The position numbers and the translations under genes are program-made. From Silurus meridionalis (taxonomy: Eukaryota > Chordata > Actinopteri > Siluriformes > Siluridae): a DNA stretch of 64,000 nt. Of this stretch, positions 22,171 to 34,235 are shown piece by piece. The stretch covers positions 22,690,405 through 22,754,404 of the forward strand of contig NC_060901.1 in assembly GCF_014805685.1 (NCBI RefSeq), given 5' to 3'. Under the pieces are notes generated by a model, which was not told the origin of the DNA, searched no databases, and saw only the letters and a list, made by a program, of their open reading frames with translations. The stretch's first letter is position 1. Every line of letters begins with the position of its first letter.

Positions 22171-22900
22171 GTTTGTAAGTGGTTCTCTATTAGGGTGTGG
22201 AGGCCTCACTCAGCAAACACAGTGTCATACACCACTTACAGTTTATTTTATTTACAATAGGTTATATACATTTCTCAACATCAAGTTCCAATTTTCAAAT
22301 CTTTTCTCTTTATGAACATGTATCTCAGTACAGCAGCTAACATCACACACAATTTAATTAGAAAATATATTTACTACACATACTGCACATGTCCATGTAA
22401 GATATCAGTCAATCACATAAAAAAACAGCTGCTAAAAGTATAAAATTAGCATTTATATTTCAGGCATTTGGCAGATTCTCTCATCAAGAGTGTTTTATAG
22501 AAGTGCTGTGAAGTCTCTCAAAAATACATTACCATGCTAGTTTACTAGAACAGGGACTAAAGGTATCATCAATCTAAACACTGAAGTCACAAAGAAGAAC
22601 ATGTATAACAGTCTTCTTACACAAAACACCATGATGCTTCTGGAATATTAATTTCTTACCCTGATATTAGATCATTACAAATAGGCTATAAAATGAGACT
22701 TATATAATATATAAGATATTAAAATGAAACTGTACATCAGCAAGTTATTAATGATGAACAGAGAAAATGAATGCAGAACAATACACTTAGCTAATATAAG
22801 TAACAGTAACACAATGATCTGGAAACTCTGTCTCTTAAACCCAATCAAATCACATCCATGCATGTGTGTTAATGTGATTTTAATAATAAAATAAAAATCA
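22171..22900. other. 3' flank of pseudogene C
   Basis: No gene. Same sequence as the 3' flank of B (7127-7914) but without the 5-kb transposon insertion. The first 35 bp derive from a different part of the unit (compare 23306-23350), which marks a rearrangement at the DIRS border. Confidence 0.6.
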
Positions 22901-23205
22901 ATATAGTAAATCCTGTACTTGGACATGGTGTGTATTTACTACAGAAAGTCTGTGGAAAAACGGAACAAAATGATTAATATAACACACAATCAGTGACGGC
23001 TGATTGATGACACAAATCTCTAAATCTGAATCATTTCTTTACACCATGTGTTTTTATGATAGAAGCAGAAGATAATTTCCTATAAATAACTGTTGAATAA
23101 AAGCATGTGTGCTTCATGTGTGTTACCTGCAGTGTATCACAAACACAACAGAAGCTCTAAAAATAGAAACAAATCAGTTAGAACTGTTATGTGACATGTG
23201 CTAAC

Positions 23206-23273
23206 CTGATCCTCCTGCTTTCCCTCACACTCCTGATGTCCTCCAGCAACCACGTTCTCTCCACATCTTCCTC
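23206..23273 (-). pseudogene. Pseudogene C, tail exon
   Basis: 68-nt exon between CTCTTTAG and GTTAGC, reading RGRCGENVVAGGHQ and onward in phase 1, nearly identical to that of B. The exon is intact although the gene is dead. Confidence 0.55.
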
Positions 23274-23603
23274 CTAAAGAGAAAAGATCTAAGGAATCAC
23301 ACCTCTAGTGGTTTGTAAGTGGTTTCTCCAGTAAGATGTGGAGGCCTGCAGTGCTGTTTAAACTCACATATAATAACAGAGTAAAACAATACAAAACTAA
23401 TATCCATGTTTAAAGATTTTTACTGGTTATAAGTGAATCTGAACCCAAAAGGAGAATTTCAACAAAATGATAAACAAAACATTTAGTTTTCTTTTAGGAT
23501 GAATTGACAAATGTGGTGAAGATCATGTAAACTCATGTACATGTTAATTCATCAGTTCATCTCCAAATCATTCATTCTGAATTGTGGTGGAATTTAGGTT
23601 TAC

Positions 23604-23669
23604 TCTGAGGATGTTCTGATGGAGGTGTTTTGTCTGGTTTTCTCAACTGTCTTGAAGTTTTTATTCTTC
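23604..23669 (-). pseudogene. Pseudogene C, stalk exon
   Basis: 66 nt after GGGTAG, reading GRIKTSRQLRKPDKTPPSE and ending CAGA|GTAAAC as in P2. Immediately after the donor the intron is truncated, so the TM exon that follows in P2 is missing. Confidence 0.6.
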
Positions 23670-23787
23670 CTACCCAACAGAATCACAAACCCTATTTAAA
23701 CTAATAATTGTTTTTTATCACTGTTAGTAATATGACACATGACACTGGAGTAAAACATGCTCACAGTCATTAATGACAAAAATGTAC

Positions 23788-24097
23788 CTTTAACAGACAG
23801 TCTCAGATCTCTGTGATCAGCCTGTACAGAACATGTGTAGGTTCCCTGGTCCTCTTCAGTCAGGTCTGATATGAGAAGAGAGGTTTCCTGGAGGGTTTTT
23901 ACTGACCAGTTTCACTATGTTACTGTGATGTCCAGTCTGTTTAGGGTAAATTTCCTGAAAGTGATTGTTTTTATTGAATGTCCATGTTACCCTCTTCGGG
24001 TCATCCTGTAGGTCACTGCAGACACAGGGCAGAACTACAGACTCTCCTATGAACCCAGTCACCTCCTCTACCACTGTCTTCTTCACCAGCTCACAGC
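23788..24097 (-). pseudogene. Pseudogene C, D2 Ig exon with 2-nt deletion
   Basis: Begins GCELVKKTVVEEVTGFIGE and LPCVCSDLQDDPKRVTW, as in B and P2. At NLS the sequence CTCTCTCTACTC is shortened to CTCTCTTCTC. This shifts the frame and stops it before the second core cysteine. Exon length is 310 rather than 312. Confidence 0.85.
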
Positions 24098-24345
24098 CTG
24101 TAAACAGAACATTTACAGGTAATAATAGAAATACTGCAATTATTAATATTCCCTGTTTGTAAATCACAACATTTTCTACTGCAAACCAGAAGAGATTTTT
24201 AAATGATGTGACAATCAGCTGTTTAAATTCTCTACATGAATCCAATATCAGGACTCTGATACCCAACACTGAACTTATACTGGGTTCTTTATATTCAAAT
24301 AACTGCTAAATCTACAATAATCTTTAACATCAGTTTGTACAGTTA

Positions 24346-24346
<1 letters not shown>

Positions 24347-24382
<36 letters not shown>
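24347..24382. repeat. (AAT)n microsatellite
   Basis: Trinucleotide repeat of about 12 units in the D1-D2 intron of C. The same place has 2-4 units in other copies. Confidence 0.9.
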
Positions 24383-24384
<2 letters not shown>

Positions 24385-24784
24385 CCATATAAGATGTACA
24401 GACTGTGTTTCTCAGTGTGAATGTTAAGTTATAACACCTTGTCTAGTGACAGATTTCTGTAGACATTAAATGGTGTTATGACGTTTTCCAGGTCGACTTT
24501 CTTTAGATCATTATGTAAAGTGTGTTATGTAGATTTTCTCTGACTGTAAATTACAGTGAGTTTGGGATTTAATGTTTTGTCACATTAACATATAATTATG
24601 ATGTATCAGATGTTTATGTAAATATCTGTTATAATGAAGGGATTATACAGGGGTCATAGAGCTCTATAAACACTACAGTGTTACCAAAATAAACCAGTCA
24701 CATCCAATCTGATAGCAGTCCACAGTTTCAGGTCAGAAACTCATGGGAGAGATTGTGGGATACAAGTGCAAGGACAGATTATTC

Positions 24785-25209
24785 TGTCAGAGCGTGCGGG
24801 TGAGTAGGTGAGGAAGGACCCAAATGCAGGATGCGACAGGGTGATGAGAAAACAGGCTTTAATAAAAAGTAAGCAGAGAAATGGAGCAAAGACAAAAACA
24901 AAGTCTAATAAACAGTCCAGGGTCAAAACACAGGCAAACAATCCAAAAACCAGCAAACAGTAATATGAAGCAGGGGCGTAGATTATGCGGGGGACGCGGG
25001 GGACATGTCCCCCTCACTTTTTTAGTGGAGGAAAAAAAAACAGGAATTTCAATCTGCTTTAGCATAGCAGAATCTGTCCCCAAACTAAACTTTTGTGTGT
25101 CCTTAAATACCGGGCGGCGCGGGAAAAAAAAAAAGTCAGATGGCCGCCGACCTGGAAGTGCGCGCCGCGAAACCGGAAGTGCACGCTGTGTGCCCGGAAG
25201 ATTCTGACA
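24785..25209 (-). mobile_element. Solo LTR in the D1-D2 intron of C
   Basis: Same element and same intron position as 14594-15244, with TGTCAG/CTGACA ends. Around 24971-25065 it carries an insertion beginning CAGGGGCGTAGATTATG and containing GGGGGACATGTCCCCC, which looks like a fragment of a hAT-type element. Confidence 0.7.
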
Positions 25210-25419
25210 GTTTCAGTCTGATTTTCACAATCAGTATTTATTGTCATTTATAACTTAATATTTATGTGTCATAATATGACTCCTAAATTTAAATTCCACT
25301 TTAGTTATGATAAATGGAGTAAATATTGTATTACATTTGTAACTATAATTCATTTGAAGGATCATCAAGTCTGCTTTCACAATAAATATAAAATTTTATT
25401 CTCTATTTAAATGTTTTAC

Positions 25420-25710
25420 CCTCAACATAAATAATTATGTCTCTGTGTTCCTTCTCAGTGCTGCACCTGTAGAGTCCATGATCATCTTTTCTCAGGTCAG
25501 ATATGAGTAGTGACAGATTAGCAGGAGAAATGTTATTAAACAGCTGATATCTGCCACGGTAGTATTCATCAATTAACACTTCAGTCACTGTCCTGTTCTG
25601 AAGATCATCCAGGTGAGTTTCTGAGGTTTGGAGAGCAGGTCAGAGCAGGAGCAGGGTAACAGCACTGAACCACCTTTGTGTTGTGTGATATTTACCTGAT
25701 AGAGCACAGC
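25420..25710 (-). pseudogene. Pseudogene C, D1 Ig exon
   Basis: Starts GCALSGKY, then an 11-base deletion puts the LPCSCS region out of frame. A further 1-base loss near 25592 restores the original frame, giving TEVLIDEYYRGRYQLFNN and YRCSTEKEHRD. Exon length is 291 instead of 303. The core Trp region is out of frame. Confidence 0.8.
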
Positions 25711-26519
25711 CTACAGAAACAAACACACAAAACATCACAATCTACTGAATACAATATGCAGTAATGAAAAAAAATTTGGAAGAAGAAAGAAAACAATTTC
25801 TGCACATTTAAATCTCAGATCTCGTTTCTCAGCCCAGTTCCTACAGTAACTACTGTGTGTGTTACACTTTCCTGTGCTCATGTGTGTATTTTTCTTTTAA
25901 ATCCCAGAGTGAAATGTACACATAGGCAGCTCTGGTTAGACACCATGTTACAACTCCATGTGAAAATAAAGAGCACTTGGAGAAAGTAAAACTACACAAT
26001 GTGCAGATTTCTTTTACCTGTTTTCAGTTAGTTTTCTACAGTTACTTAAACACATTTCTCATCACTATGATCACTTTTTCAAAACTCTTCACAGTTTTCT
26101 TTCCCAGTGTGCAGCTCAGTACAGCAGTTAATCTCACATCCATAATGTACTATAACTACTAACCCTTTACCTCCAATCCAACTCATTCTGTCACTAGTCC
26201 TCGCTTCCACATTTTTCTTTGCTAGTGCCCCCTACTGTTAGATCGCTAGAACAACATGCCTTCTTGAGCATTAATAACAGCAGATAAGCCGGGGTTTTTT
26301 TTTAGTTTTATGAATTTGCACCAACATTGCTTTCAATCAGGATTTAAACATTAAACCCATCATGAATTTAGAACTAATAACTTTCATCATAATCTACAAA
26401 AAAATAAAATATAAACATCTGAGGGGGATGTATTTTTTTCCACTATACATTAGAAACATTACATGAACTGTTATTGTAAGACCCATAAATAGGGGACACA
26501 CATACATACACACAATAGT

Positions 26520-27218
26520 TAATAGTATATATCAAGTGGTTATATATCATAATAGTTATATATCAAGTGGTTCTGCCTCACCTGCCCCTGTGGATTAACC
26601 TACATGGTTCCCTGTAGTGAACCCAACATTCAAATAGCTTTGTAAGAAAGATACTCTCCCACTGACCTGTTTATTTACAACATAGTGCTGAACCTGACAT
26701 TATACAGTACACACTGACATTGTGACTGGAACAGGTACATTATACAGTGATGCATTTATTGATTCACACTATATAAACAGATGCAAGTAAAATGACATAC
26801 AGTTGAACACTTTGTGTTTTTTTTTAATGGTCTCAGCATTTACATGCACAGGAGGTATCTGGGTAATTTGAACACCTCTAGACAATATTCTCATGGTATT
26901 TTAAAGACATTGTGAAACACTTAAGAGTAACTGCATGACTGTGGCCAGGGCAGAATGGGGACTGATGGGAGACTGTTTACTTCTTCATTCTCACAGCATC
27001 AGTTAACCCACATTGTGGCATGTAGTGAGATCACTGTGTAATACTCTACACTCAGCAAACACACTGTCATACACCACTTACAGTTTCTTTTATTTATAGT
27101 TGGTTATATATTTTTCTAAACATAAAGTTACAATTTCCAAATATTTTCTCTTTATGAACATGTAGCTCAGTACAGCAGCTACCATCACATACAATTTAAT
27201 TACAGGAAATTACTTTGT

Positions 27219-27288
<70 letters not shown>

Positions 27289-27612
27289 CTTCCTTTTTTC
27301 TCACTGAAATCTACTCCAATACATCAGAAATACACACATTTATGAGGAAATATTTAATATGATATCATAAAACCATGGATATTCTACACATACTGCACAT
27401 ATACACACATGTCCATGTAACATATCAATCACATTGAAAAAAAAAACAGCTGCAAAAAGTTTAAAATTAACATTTATATTTCAGGCATTTGGCAGATTCT
27501 CTTATCCAGAGTGTTTTACAGAAGTGCTGTGATGTCTCTCAAAAACACATCTTTATGCTTGTTTACTAGAATAGTCAGTCTAAACACTGAAGTCACAAAC
27601 AAGAACATGTAT
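26520..27612. other. Rearranged spacer and 3' flank of a lost unit
   Basis: No gene. From 26520 it matches the spacer upstream of A (from about 1560), then the 3' flank of a unit (27040-27612, compare 7127-7620). A (TC)n tract lies at 27222-27284. The receptor exons that should follow at higher coordinates are absent and DIRS copy 3 begins instead. Confidence 0.6.
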
Positions 27613-27975
27613 AACGTCTCTAGTGTACGACCGTAACCCTAGTTACCCAGAGGGAACGAGACGCTGCGTCGAAACGCTATGGGAATGCCCTGCGTGACCG
27701 TGCTCTGAACCACGTGTGTAATCTGACCAATAGGCGTTTGGAACTCGTAAACAGGAAGCTACAAATGGCTGTGAGATGTCCGAGATGCTCGCTCCTGTGA
27801 AAGAAGGTAAGCGCCGCAGGGATGCAGGGAGTGTGGCACGGAGACGCAGCGTCTCGTTCCCTCGGGGAACTAGGGTTACGGTCGTAACCTAGAGACGTTC
27901 TCCTTCAGGAACTCGAGCTGTGTCGAAACGCTATGGGAACGAGTGTCCAATCACGCCACACTAACCAGGCCCTGC

Positions 27976-28240
27976 CTAGAGAGTGAGGGCCTCGGCACCA
28001 GCACATAGGACAGAGGAGCCCAGGGTGGCTCTGAGGTCAAGGTCATAGAACCTGACAAAGGTCAGCGGGGTGGACCAACCCCAGATGTCCTGGAGTGCCA
28101 GCGGACAAGGCCGTAGAGGCCGCCACACTCCGGGTAGAGTGAGCTCGAACCCCAAGCGGTGCGGAGAGGCCAGAGGACTCGTGAGTCCACTCACTCCCCA
28201 GGCTTCGGCCCCTGCCTCGACAGGGCATCTGCTCTGACAT
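27976..28240 (-). pseudogene. DIRS copy 3, tyrosine recombinase C-terminal part
   Basis: Two overlapping frames carry the landmarks HSTRSVAAST (the HxxR-type box) and GWSTPLTFVRFYDLDLRAT (the region with the nucleophilic Tyr). Because they are in different frames the catalytic domain is split by a frameshift. Confidence 0.65.
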
Positions 28241-28309
28241 TCAACTGAAACCCGGGATGTAAATGGCCCTCAAGGACAGGAGCTTGTCCCGAGACCACAA
28301 GAGGACTGC

Positions 28310-29234
28310 TCACGCTAGCTTGTACAAGGGGCGAGATCGGAGACCCCCCTGGTGGTTGATGTAAGAGACCACCGCCGTATTGTCCGTGCGAACCAACACA
28401 TGGCGATCTCTCAGGTCGGGGAGGAAGTGTTCCAACCCCAAAAACACTGCCATCATCTCCAGGCAATTCATGTGCCACGAGAGATGTGGGCCGCTCCACA
28501 GACCCTGGGCCGGGTGGCCACTCATGAGACCCCCCACCCCGTGAAGGAAGCGTCCGTCATTAGCGTCACGCGACGAGTCCCCAACACTGGGCCATGGGAC
28601 AGAAATGTTCCGTCTTTCAAGACATCCAAGGCTCGAAAAGCACGCCGCAAGACCTTGATAGTACGATGCGTGTTTCCCCTGATGGAGAACCCCCTGCCAT
28701 GGAGCCACCTCTGGAGGGGCCTCATGTGCAGGAGCCCGAGCGGAACTATGCTGGACGCCGCCACCATGAGACCCAGCAGCCTCTGGAACTGCCTCACAGT
28801 GAGCGGCTGGCCCTCCCGCACTCTCCCGACGGCAGTGAGGATGACCTCGACCCAAGGAGGTGACAACCGTGCCTACAACCTGGCCGCATCCCACACTTCG
28901 CCCAAAAAGGTGGTTCTCTGTGCTGGAGAAGGCACGCTTTTGCTGGCGTTTAGCCGAAACCCAAGCACCTTCATGCAGGCGAGGACGACATCTCAATGCC
29001 GAATCACCTGGTGCTCCGAATGAGCCAGGATCAACCAATTGTTGATGTAATTCAAAATGCGGATGCCCTGGAGCCGCAGCAGGGCCAGTGCCGCATCGAC
29101 GCATTTTGTGAAGGTGCGGGGGGAGAGTGCCAGGCCGAACGGGAGGACCCGATATTGGTATGCTACGCCCCCGAAAGCAAACCTCATGAACCTCCTGTGT
29201 GCAGGAGAAGGATGGAGATGTGAAAGTACGCGTC
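28310..29234 (-). pseudogene. DIRS copy 3, RT palm to RNase H
   Basis: RFAFGGVAYQYRVLPFGLALSP and the active-site box YINNWLILA sit at 28993-29187. Both catalytic aspartates of the usual YLDD are Asn here. Further on are RQFQRLLGLMVAASS, LMTDASFTGWG and, in another frame, MNCLEMMAVFLGLEHFLPDL and RTDNTAVVSYINHQGG, which are RNase H motifs. Stops and frame changes are frequent. Confidence 0.8.
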
Positions 29235-29851
29235 TATGCCGCCCTTAGTCACAATCCGAAGGCCGAGGTTCTTTTACTGATGTTTATTAAGCTTGACAGC
29301 AACACCGACATCAACACTGTAGAATTTACACCGTAGAATTTACAATGTAGAATTTACACCGTAGAACTGAATAAAAAGGATAAATATACAAAATACATTC
29401 AGTTACAAAGAAAAACATTAACTTTAGACAAAAAACAGAAAATAAACTTACATACCACTTTGCCTGCTTGTAGACTAAGTGGTAACTTCTTGCACAAACT
29501 TATTTTAATTAAACATATCTTCTTTACAATAAGCATAGCAGCTTTCAATGCTCATCGTGGCTTTTCACTCTTGCATGCGGTGAACAGGAAGTGACCTGTA
29601 CCACCAAGTATGATGGGATATGTATTAATATAACCCAAAACAAAAAAAATATCACATAAATCTTAAAAATCAAAAACTTTAGTCTACCAATCAAATATAC
29701 ATATTATAAAAAATGTTGAATTATAAAAATAAACAAGTTAAACAAACAAAAAAATAACAAAAATAAAATAACACTTAATTGTGAAAGTGCCACCTTGTGG
29801 ACATGTCATATTACAAAAGGAATGTTTCTGACTGCATATACAGCGTCCTTC
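29235..29851 (-). mobile_element. Probable solo LTR inserted in DIRS reverse transcriptase
   Basis: A 617-bp insert splits the RT between LKDA and YFHI. It is flanked by GACGC on both sides (minus-strand reading), a 5-bp target duplication. On the minus strand it starts TGTATATGCAG. Near its end it has CTTAATAAACATCAG, a polyadenylation-type signal, preceded by short repeats of GTAAATTCTAC. There is no coding capacity. The size, duplication and poly(A) signal fit an LTR, though the 3' end ATA is not the usual CA. Confidence 0.55.
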
Positions 29852-30280
29852 AGATCTATAGTGACGAACCAGTCCCCGGACCTGATCTGAGTCACGACCC
29901 CCTTGAGGGTGAGCATCCTGAACCTGAGTCTCCTTAGAGAGCGGTTTAAGGAGCGAAGATCTAGAATGGTACGCAAGCCTGACTCTTGAACCAAGTGGGG
30001 AACCACCTTGATGGCCCCCTTTCCCAGCAGTGTGCACACCTCTTGTTCCAGGATCAGAGCCTGCTTGGGTCCCACCAGGGTGGGACACATCCTGTTGAAA
30101 CGGGGAGGAGAGGACACAAACTGAATCGCGTAACCACCCTCTATCGTCCACGGGACCCACCGGGAGACCTCTGGCAGCCACTCCCAAGCCGCCAGAAACT
30201 TCCACAGGGGAACCAGCCCCTCGGTGCTGGCCTCTGATCCACTCAGAGCAGCTGGGGCGGGGCCATGCAGCTGATGACAC
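29852..30280 (-). pseudogene. DIRS copy 3, RT N-terminal part
   Basis: Reads FNRMCPTLVGPKQALILEQEV, LLGKGAIKVVP, LRTILDLRSLNRSLRRLRFRM and VTIDLKDA. These are the fingers region and the first catalytic Asp (in TIDLKDA) of DIRS RT. The frame is cut at the LTR-like insertion. Confidence 0.7.
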
Positions 30281-30380
30281 CTTGTGAGAGGCGGCGGGTC
30301 TTCCCCATCCGTACCGAGACTTTGATCGTCAGGATCTCCGCACCACAGCCCGTTTGCTGGAGGCGAGGATGACCCTCAGG

Positions 30381-31706
30381 TCATCTTGCTCCGTTTTTCT
30401 GGCCTTCGCGGTGCCCGGAAGGACCAGGCTGGGGCTGCCGCCGACCAGCCCCACAAGATCGGCGAGGGAGGTACTGCTGAAATGCAGCCGACTGCTTTTT
30501 AGACTCCTGAAACCTGTTCACAACCACCATCACAGCGTCACCAACCAGGCCAGAAGGAGCCATCGGTGCGTTCAAGAGCACAGCTCGATCCTTGTCTGGG
30601 AGGTCAGACAAGGTGAGCCACAGATGCCTCTCTGTGGCCACCAGGGCCGCCATGGACCGACCAACGGCCCGCCATGTGTTTCGTGGCCCGAATGGTTAAG
30701 ACGGCAGCGCGACGCAACTCCTTAACATCAGCGGCCCCGGAGCTAAGTCCCTCAATCCAACTCACGTAGCAGGTCAGCCTGGTATGCCTGTAACACACAC
30801 ATGGTGTGGAGACAACCCGCAGCCAGACCTGCTGCCGCGTAAGCCTTCCCTACTAAAGCCGATGTAGCACGTATCGGCTTAGTAGGGAACACCAGAGCCT
30901 TCAGTAACGATGCCACGCTAGGAGAGAGATAGCTGGCTAGCGTCTCTTCAACACACAGCATCGCCCCGTAGCCGCACACCTTAGCCCCAACCACGTTCGC
31001 GTAGAGCGAGGAGTGGCAAGAAAAAGTACGTGCTGAGTACGGGGTTTCCCAGGATCTGGACACCTCGGTGTGCAGATCGGAAAAAAAAGGGCAGGCCCCG
31101 GTGCCGAGGAAGCGACACAGGACGCAGAAAACGCTCATCCAGCTTACTGGGTGCGCGTTGCTTCTGGTGCTCCACTGGCCAAGCTAGATCTAGCTTAGCA
31201 ACGGCTCGCGTCACGACCTCGAGGAGTTCCTCAAACAGCACAGGCTGTGAGGAATCCATGGGCTTGCTAGCATCCATCAGCTCACCTTCCTCGGAAGGAG
31301 AGGCATGTAATGCCGTGCTGCTCGCACCGGGAGAAGAAGCAGCCATCGGGCCTGCTTCTCCGAGAGAGCAGAAGCTCGACTCAGCAGACGAAGCTGAAGC
31401 GGACTCATCCGACTCCAACCCCGCCGCTAAATCGGCCTGCGAGCCCCATGAGCGCCGGCGTCGCTTTGCCTCAGCAAAAGCGGGATCGGAGATGACATGG
31501 AGAGAGCTCTTCTCAAAGAGCGCTCTCCGGGAGCGAAGCGTGCGCATAGCCATGTGGCTACAATGCAAGCAATCAACCCCCTCGAGAGCCGATTGTGCAT
31601 GCTCCACTCCCAGGCAAACAACACACCGATCGTGTGAATCCTTACCGGTAATGAAACTCGGACATGGATGAACACACTTACGGTAATCCTGTCTGCCAGC
31701 CATCAC
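30381..31706 (-). pseudogene. DIRS copy 3, gag-like region
   Basis: Overlapping fragments: DESASASSAESSFCSLGEAGPM, LFEELLEVVTRAVAKLDLAWPVE, then LQAYQADLLRELD, then ERHLWLTLSDLPDKDRAVLLN. Near 31600-31700 a Cys/His cluster (CVVCLGVEHAQSALEGVDCLHC) is seen that is less clear in copy 1. Frames change at least three times. Confidence 0.65.
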
Positions 31707-33009
31707 TCGATCAGAAAAACACAGTGAAACAACGCTTACCTGAACAAGCAGAAGCTAGCGTCTGGTCCATCTCGCAGCCATATGTAGCTTCCTGTTTACG
31801 CGACGTCGCCCGCTGATGACATCATGTTCCAAATGCCTACTGGTCAGATTACACACTTGGTTCAGAGCGTGGTCACGCAGGGGCGTTCCCATAGCATTTC
31901 GACACAGCTCGAGTTCCTGATGGGGAACTTCAGAGAGTTAAATGGGAGGCTGCACAACCTAAAAAGGGACCACATCTGCTAAATAAAAAGAGTGAAAATC
32001 ATAATTACTCCACACTGGTAGATTCAACATATTTTAAAATGTGTTATATTTTAAAAAGAGGACATTGAGAATATTAACCCTCTGGAGTCTGAATTGCCGC
32101 CGGCGCCCAAACGTGCTTTTTTTTCAGATGCCAGCAAAAAGAGCTGAAACTGCTCGGTCATATTTGATTAAAAATGTCAAAGTAATACACCATTTAAATC
32201 TGTAAAGGGTCTACTTTCATTTGTGTATGCTCACTACATAAACAAAACGTTGTATTTTTTTTAAATGAATAAAATAGTCAGGGTGCGCCATCTGTCGCCT
32301 TTGTCTGCGTAAACTTTGTTTAGAAACGTGTCATCAAAAAGCGCTGAAACTCGGCCAATAGCTGACACACGGAAATAAAAAATATATCTTTAGACAGCTT
32401 AAAGTGTGTAGTTTTAGAATAAGTCGGTGAAATAAAAAAAACATATGTTTTCAATGAATGTAAATCATGTAAAACCAAGTAGAGGCACAGATTTTCCACT
32501 GCAGCTCATTATCTGATAATGAGCTGCGAGCGGACACGCCCCACCCCGCTATTCACAGGTAAAACAGTTCACACGTTGAGTCACACACACACACACGCCC
32601 CACGAACAGTGGCATAAAACAATGCCAGAGCATTTACCTTTTCATCTGAAGAAGATTGCGATTCCGATGAGGAGCGTTTGCATTTTGAAGAGCGAGGACT
32701 TTCCAGCAAGTTGCTACAATGAGTAAGTTATTTAGTCTTACATTCTGATCATATAAAACTCATATTTTTTGTAGACATCTCTGCCTCGCTTTTGTCAGCA
32801 TTGCCTTTTAATGTTACAACAAATATCCACCAATATCTGCTGATTTGTAACATTAACTGTTTGTGATTGTATGCCCTAAATATTGTTGACGTTATATAGT
32901 TATATTTTAGCCTCAGTTCAGTTTTGGTTGGTGTCACTGATCATCCTGAAAGGCTGTTATGTAGTGTTAGCTAGCAGAGATGTTCCCAAATGCTGAGGTG
33001 TAAATGCTA

Positions 33010-33630
33010 TCTGTACAATGCATGCTAACAAATATATATTGTTCAAGTGTATTCATCAAAAATACTAAAATATATATTGTTTGATTATTTTTAGGAATGT
33101 GGCTGCATCACCCCTGCCTTCACTGGAAACTCACACCAGGCCACGCAGGTGTCGCTCCATTTTAAGTTCGACCGAGAATCATCCTGAGTAAGTACATATT
33201 TTATATTTTCCTAAATTATATTTAGTTTGAATCATTATTGCTTTGTATGTCATATGCAAACAACTTTATCAATGACAATATTATTTGCTCAGCTGTAAAT
33301 GGTGATGGTGTAAATGTCTGAGATGCATTATGGTCTATGGCCCATCAACAAACATTTATCTGTCCTATTGCCCATCAACAAATAGGCCTGTAGGTTGTAC
33401 AATGCATGCTAACAAATATATATTGTTCAAGTTTATTCATCATCCTAAAATATATTGTTTGATTATTTTTAGGAGTGTGGCTGCATCACTCTTGCCTTCA
33501 CTGGAAACTCACACCAGGCCACGCAGGCGTCGCTCCATTTTGAGTTCGACCGAGAATCATCCTGAGTAAGTACATATTTTGTATTTTCTTAAATTATATT
33601 TAGTTTGAATCATTATTGCATTGTATGACA
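33010..33630 (+). repeat. Tandem duplication of a piggyBac exon
   Basis: A unit of about 380 bp is present twice. TTTTTAG, then an exon containing GTGGCTGCATCACCCCTGCC, GGCCACGCAGGTGTCGCTCC and GAGAATCATCCTGAGTAAGT, lies at about 33094-33187 and again at 33472-33567, each with its own acceptor and donor. The first copy reads VAASPLPSLETHTRPRRCR and the second VAASLLPSLETHTRPRRRR. Confidence 0.8.
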
Positions 33631-33668
33631 TGCAAACAACTTAACCAATGACACAATTAGTGATGTTC

Positions 33669-33700
<32 letters not shown>

Positions 33701-33720
33701 GTGTGTGTGTGTGTGTTTCA

Positions 33721-34235
33721 TAAACAGATGTGATCAAGCACCTGCTCCAAAAAGGGCAAAGGCCAAGGGACGCAAATACAAATGGAGAGATGTAACCGTG
33801 AGTGAGATGTATCGCTACATTGGGCTCTTATTTTACATGGCAATGGTAAAGTTGCCCTCCATCATAGACTACTGGCGACAGAGCAGTATTTTTACAGTTC
33901 CCTTTCCAGCAACAATAATGTGAAGGGACAGATACAGGAACATTTCGTGGAATGTACACATGAGTCACCCAGATGCAGACAAAGAAAATGACAGAAAGAG
34001 GGGCACATCTGAACATGACCGTCTGTTCAGAGTAAAACCGCTTATGGACACAATCCGTAAGACATGCAAAGCAATTTATCATCCTAGAAGACATTTAGCC
34101 GTGGATGAGAGGATGGTAGCATGCATAGCTAACACTTGGAGGACACAGTACATGAAAGCTAAGCCAACTAAGTGGGCGTTCAAGTTGTTTGTTTTTGCCG
34201 ATTCCTCAAATGGATACACTATTATTATTATTTAA
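33721..34235 (+). pseudogene. piggyBac transposase remnant
   Basis: Reads KYKWRDVTVSEMYRYIGLLFYM, IIDYWRQ, then after a stop in another frame HDRLFRVKPLMDTIRKTCKAIY, LAVDERMVA, QYMKAKPTKWAFKLFV, ADSSNGYT. DERM holds the first Asp of the piggyBac triad. Sequence after NGYT is missing, so the other catalytic Asp residues are gone. An acidic N-terminal segment (SSEEDCDSDEERLHFEE) is seen at 32644-32720. Confidence 0.85.

Larger units (their letters stand above)
22910..25710 (-). pseudogene. Ig receptor pseudogene C (whole locus)
   Basis: Remaining parts in order on the minus strand are D1 (25420-25710), D2 (23788-24097), stalk (23604-23669), tail exon (23206-23273) and last exon near 22942. There is no signal exon, because the sequence jumps from intron 1 to upstream spacer near 26520. 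There is no TM exon, because the sequence after the stalk donor jumps to CACAATTCAGAATG. D1 has lost 11 bases plus 1 base, and D2 has lost 2 bases. Several independent hits make it non-functional. Confidence 0.85.
27613..31928 (-). mobile_element. DIRS-type retrotransposon, copy 3
   Basis: Inverted ends are present (31730-31928 versus 27640-27790), with the internal complementary block near 27840-27950. On the minus strand the order is gag-like, RT, RNase H, recombinase, each in several frames. A 617-bp element interrupts the RT. Left and right flanks match different parts of the receptor unit, so a whole gene body is missing here. Confidence 0.87.
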
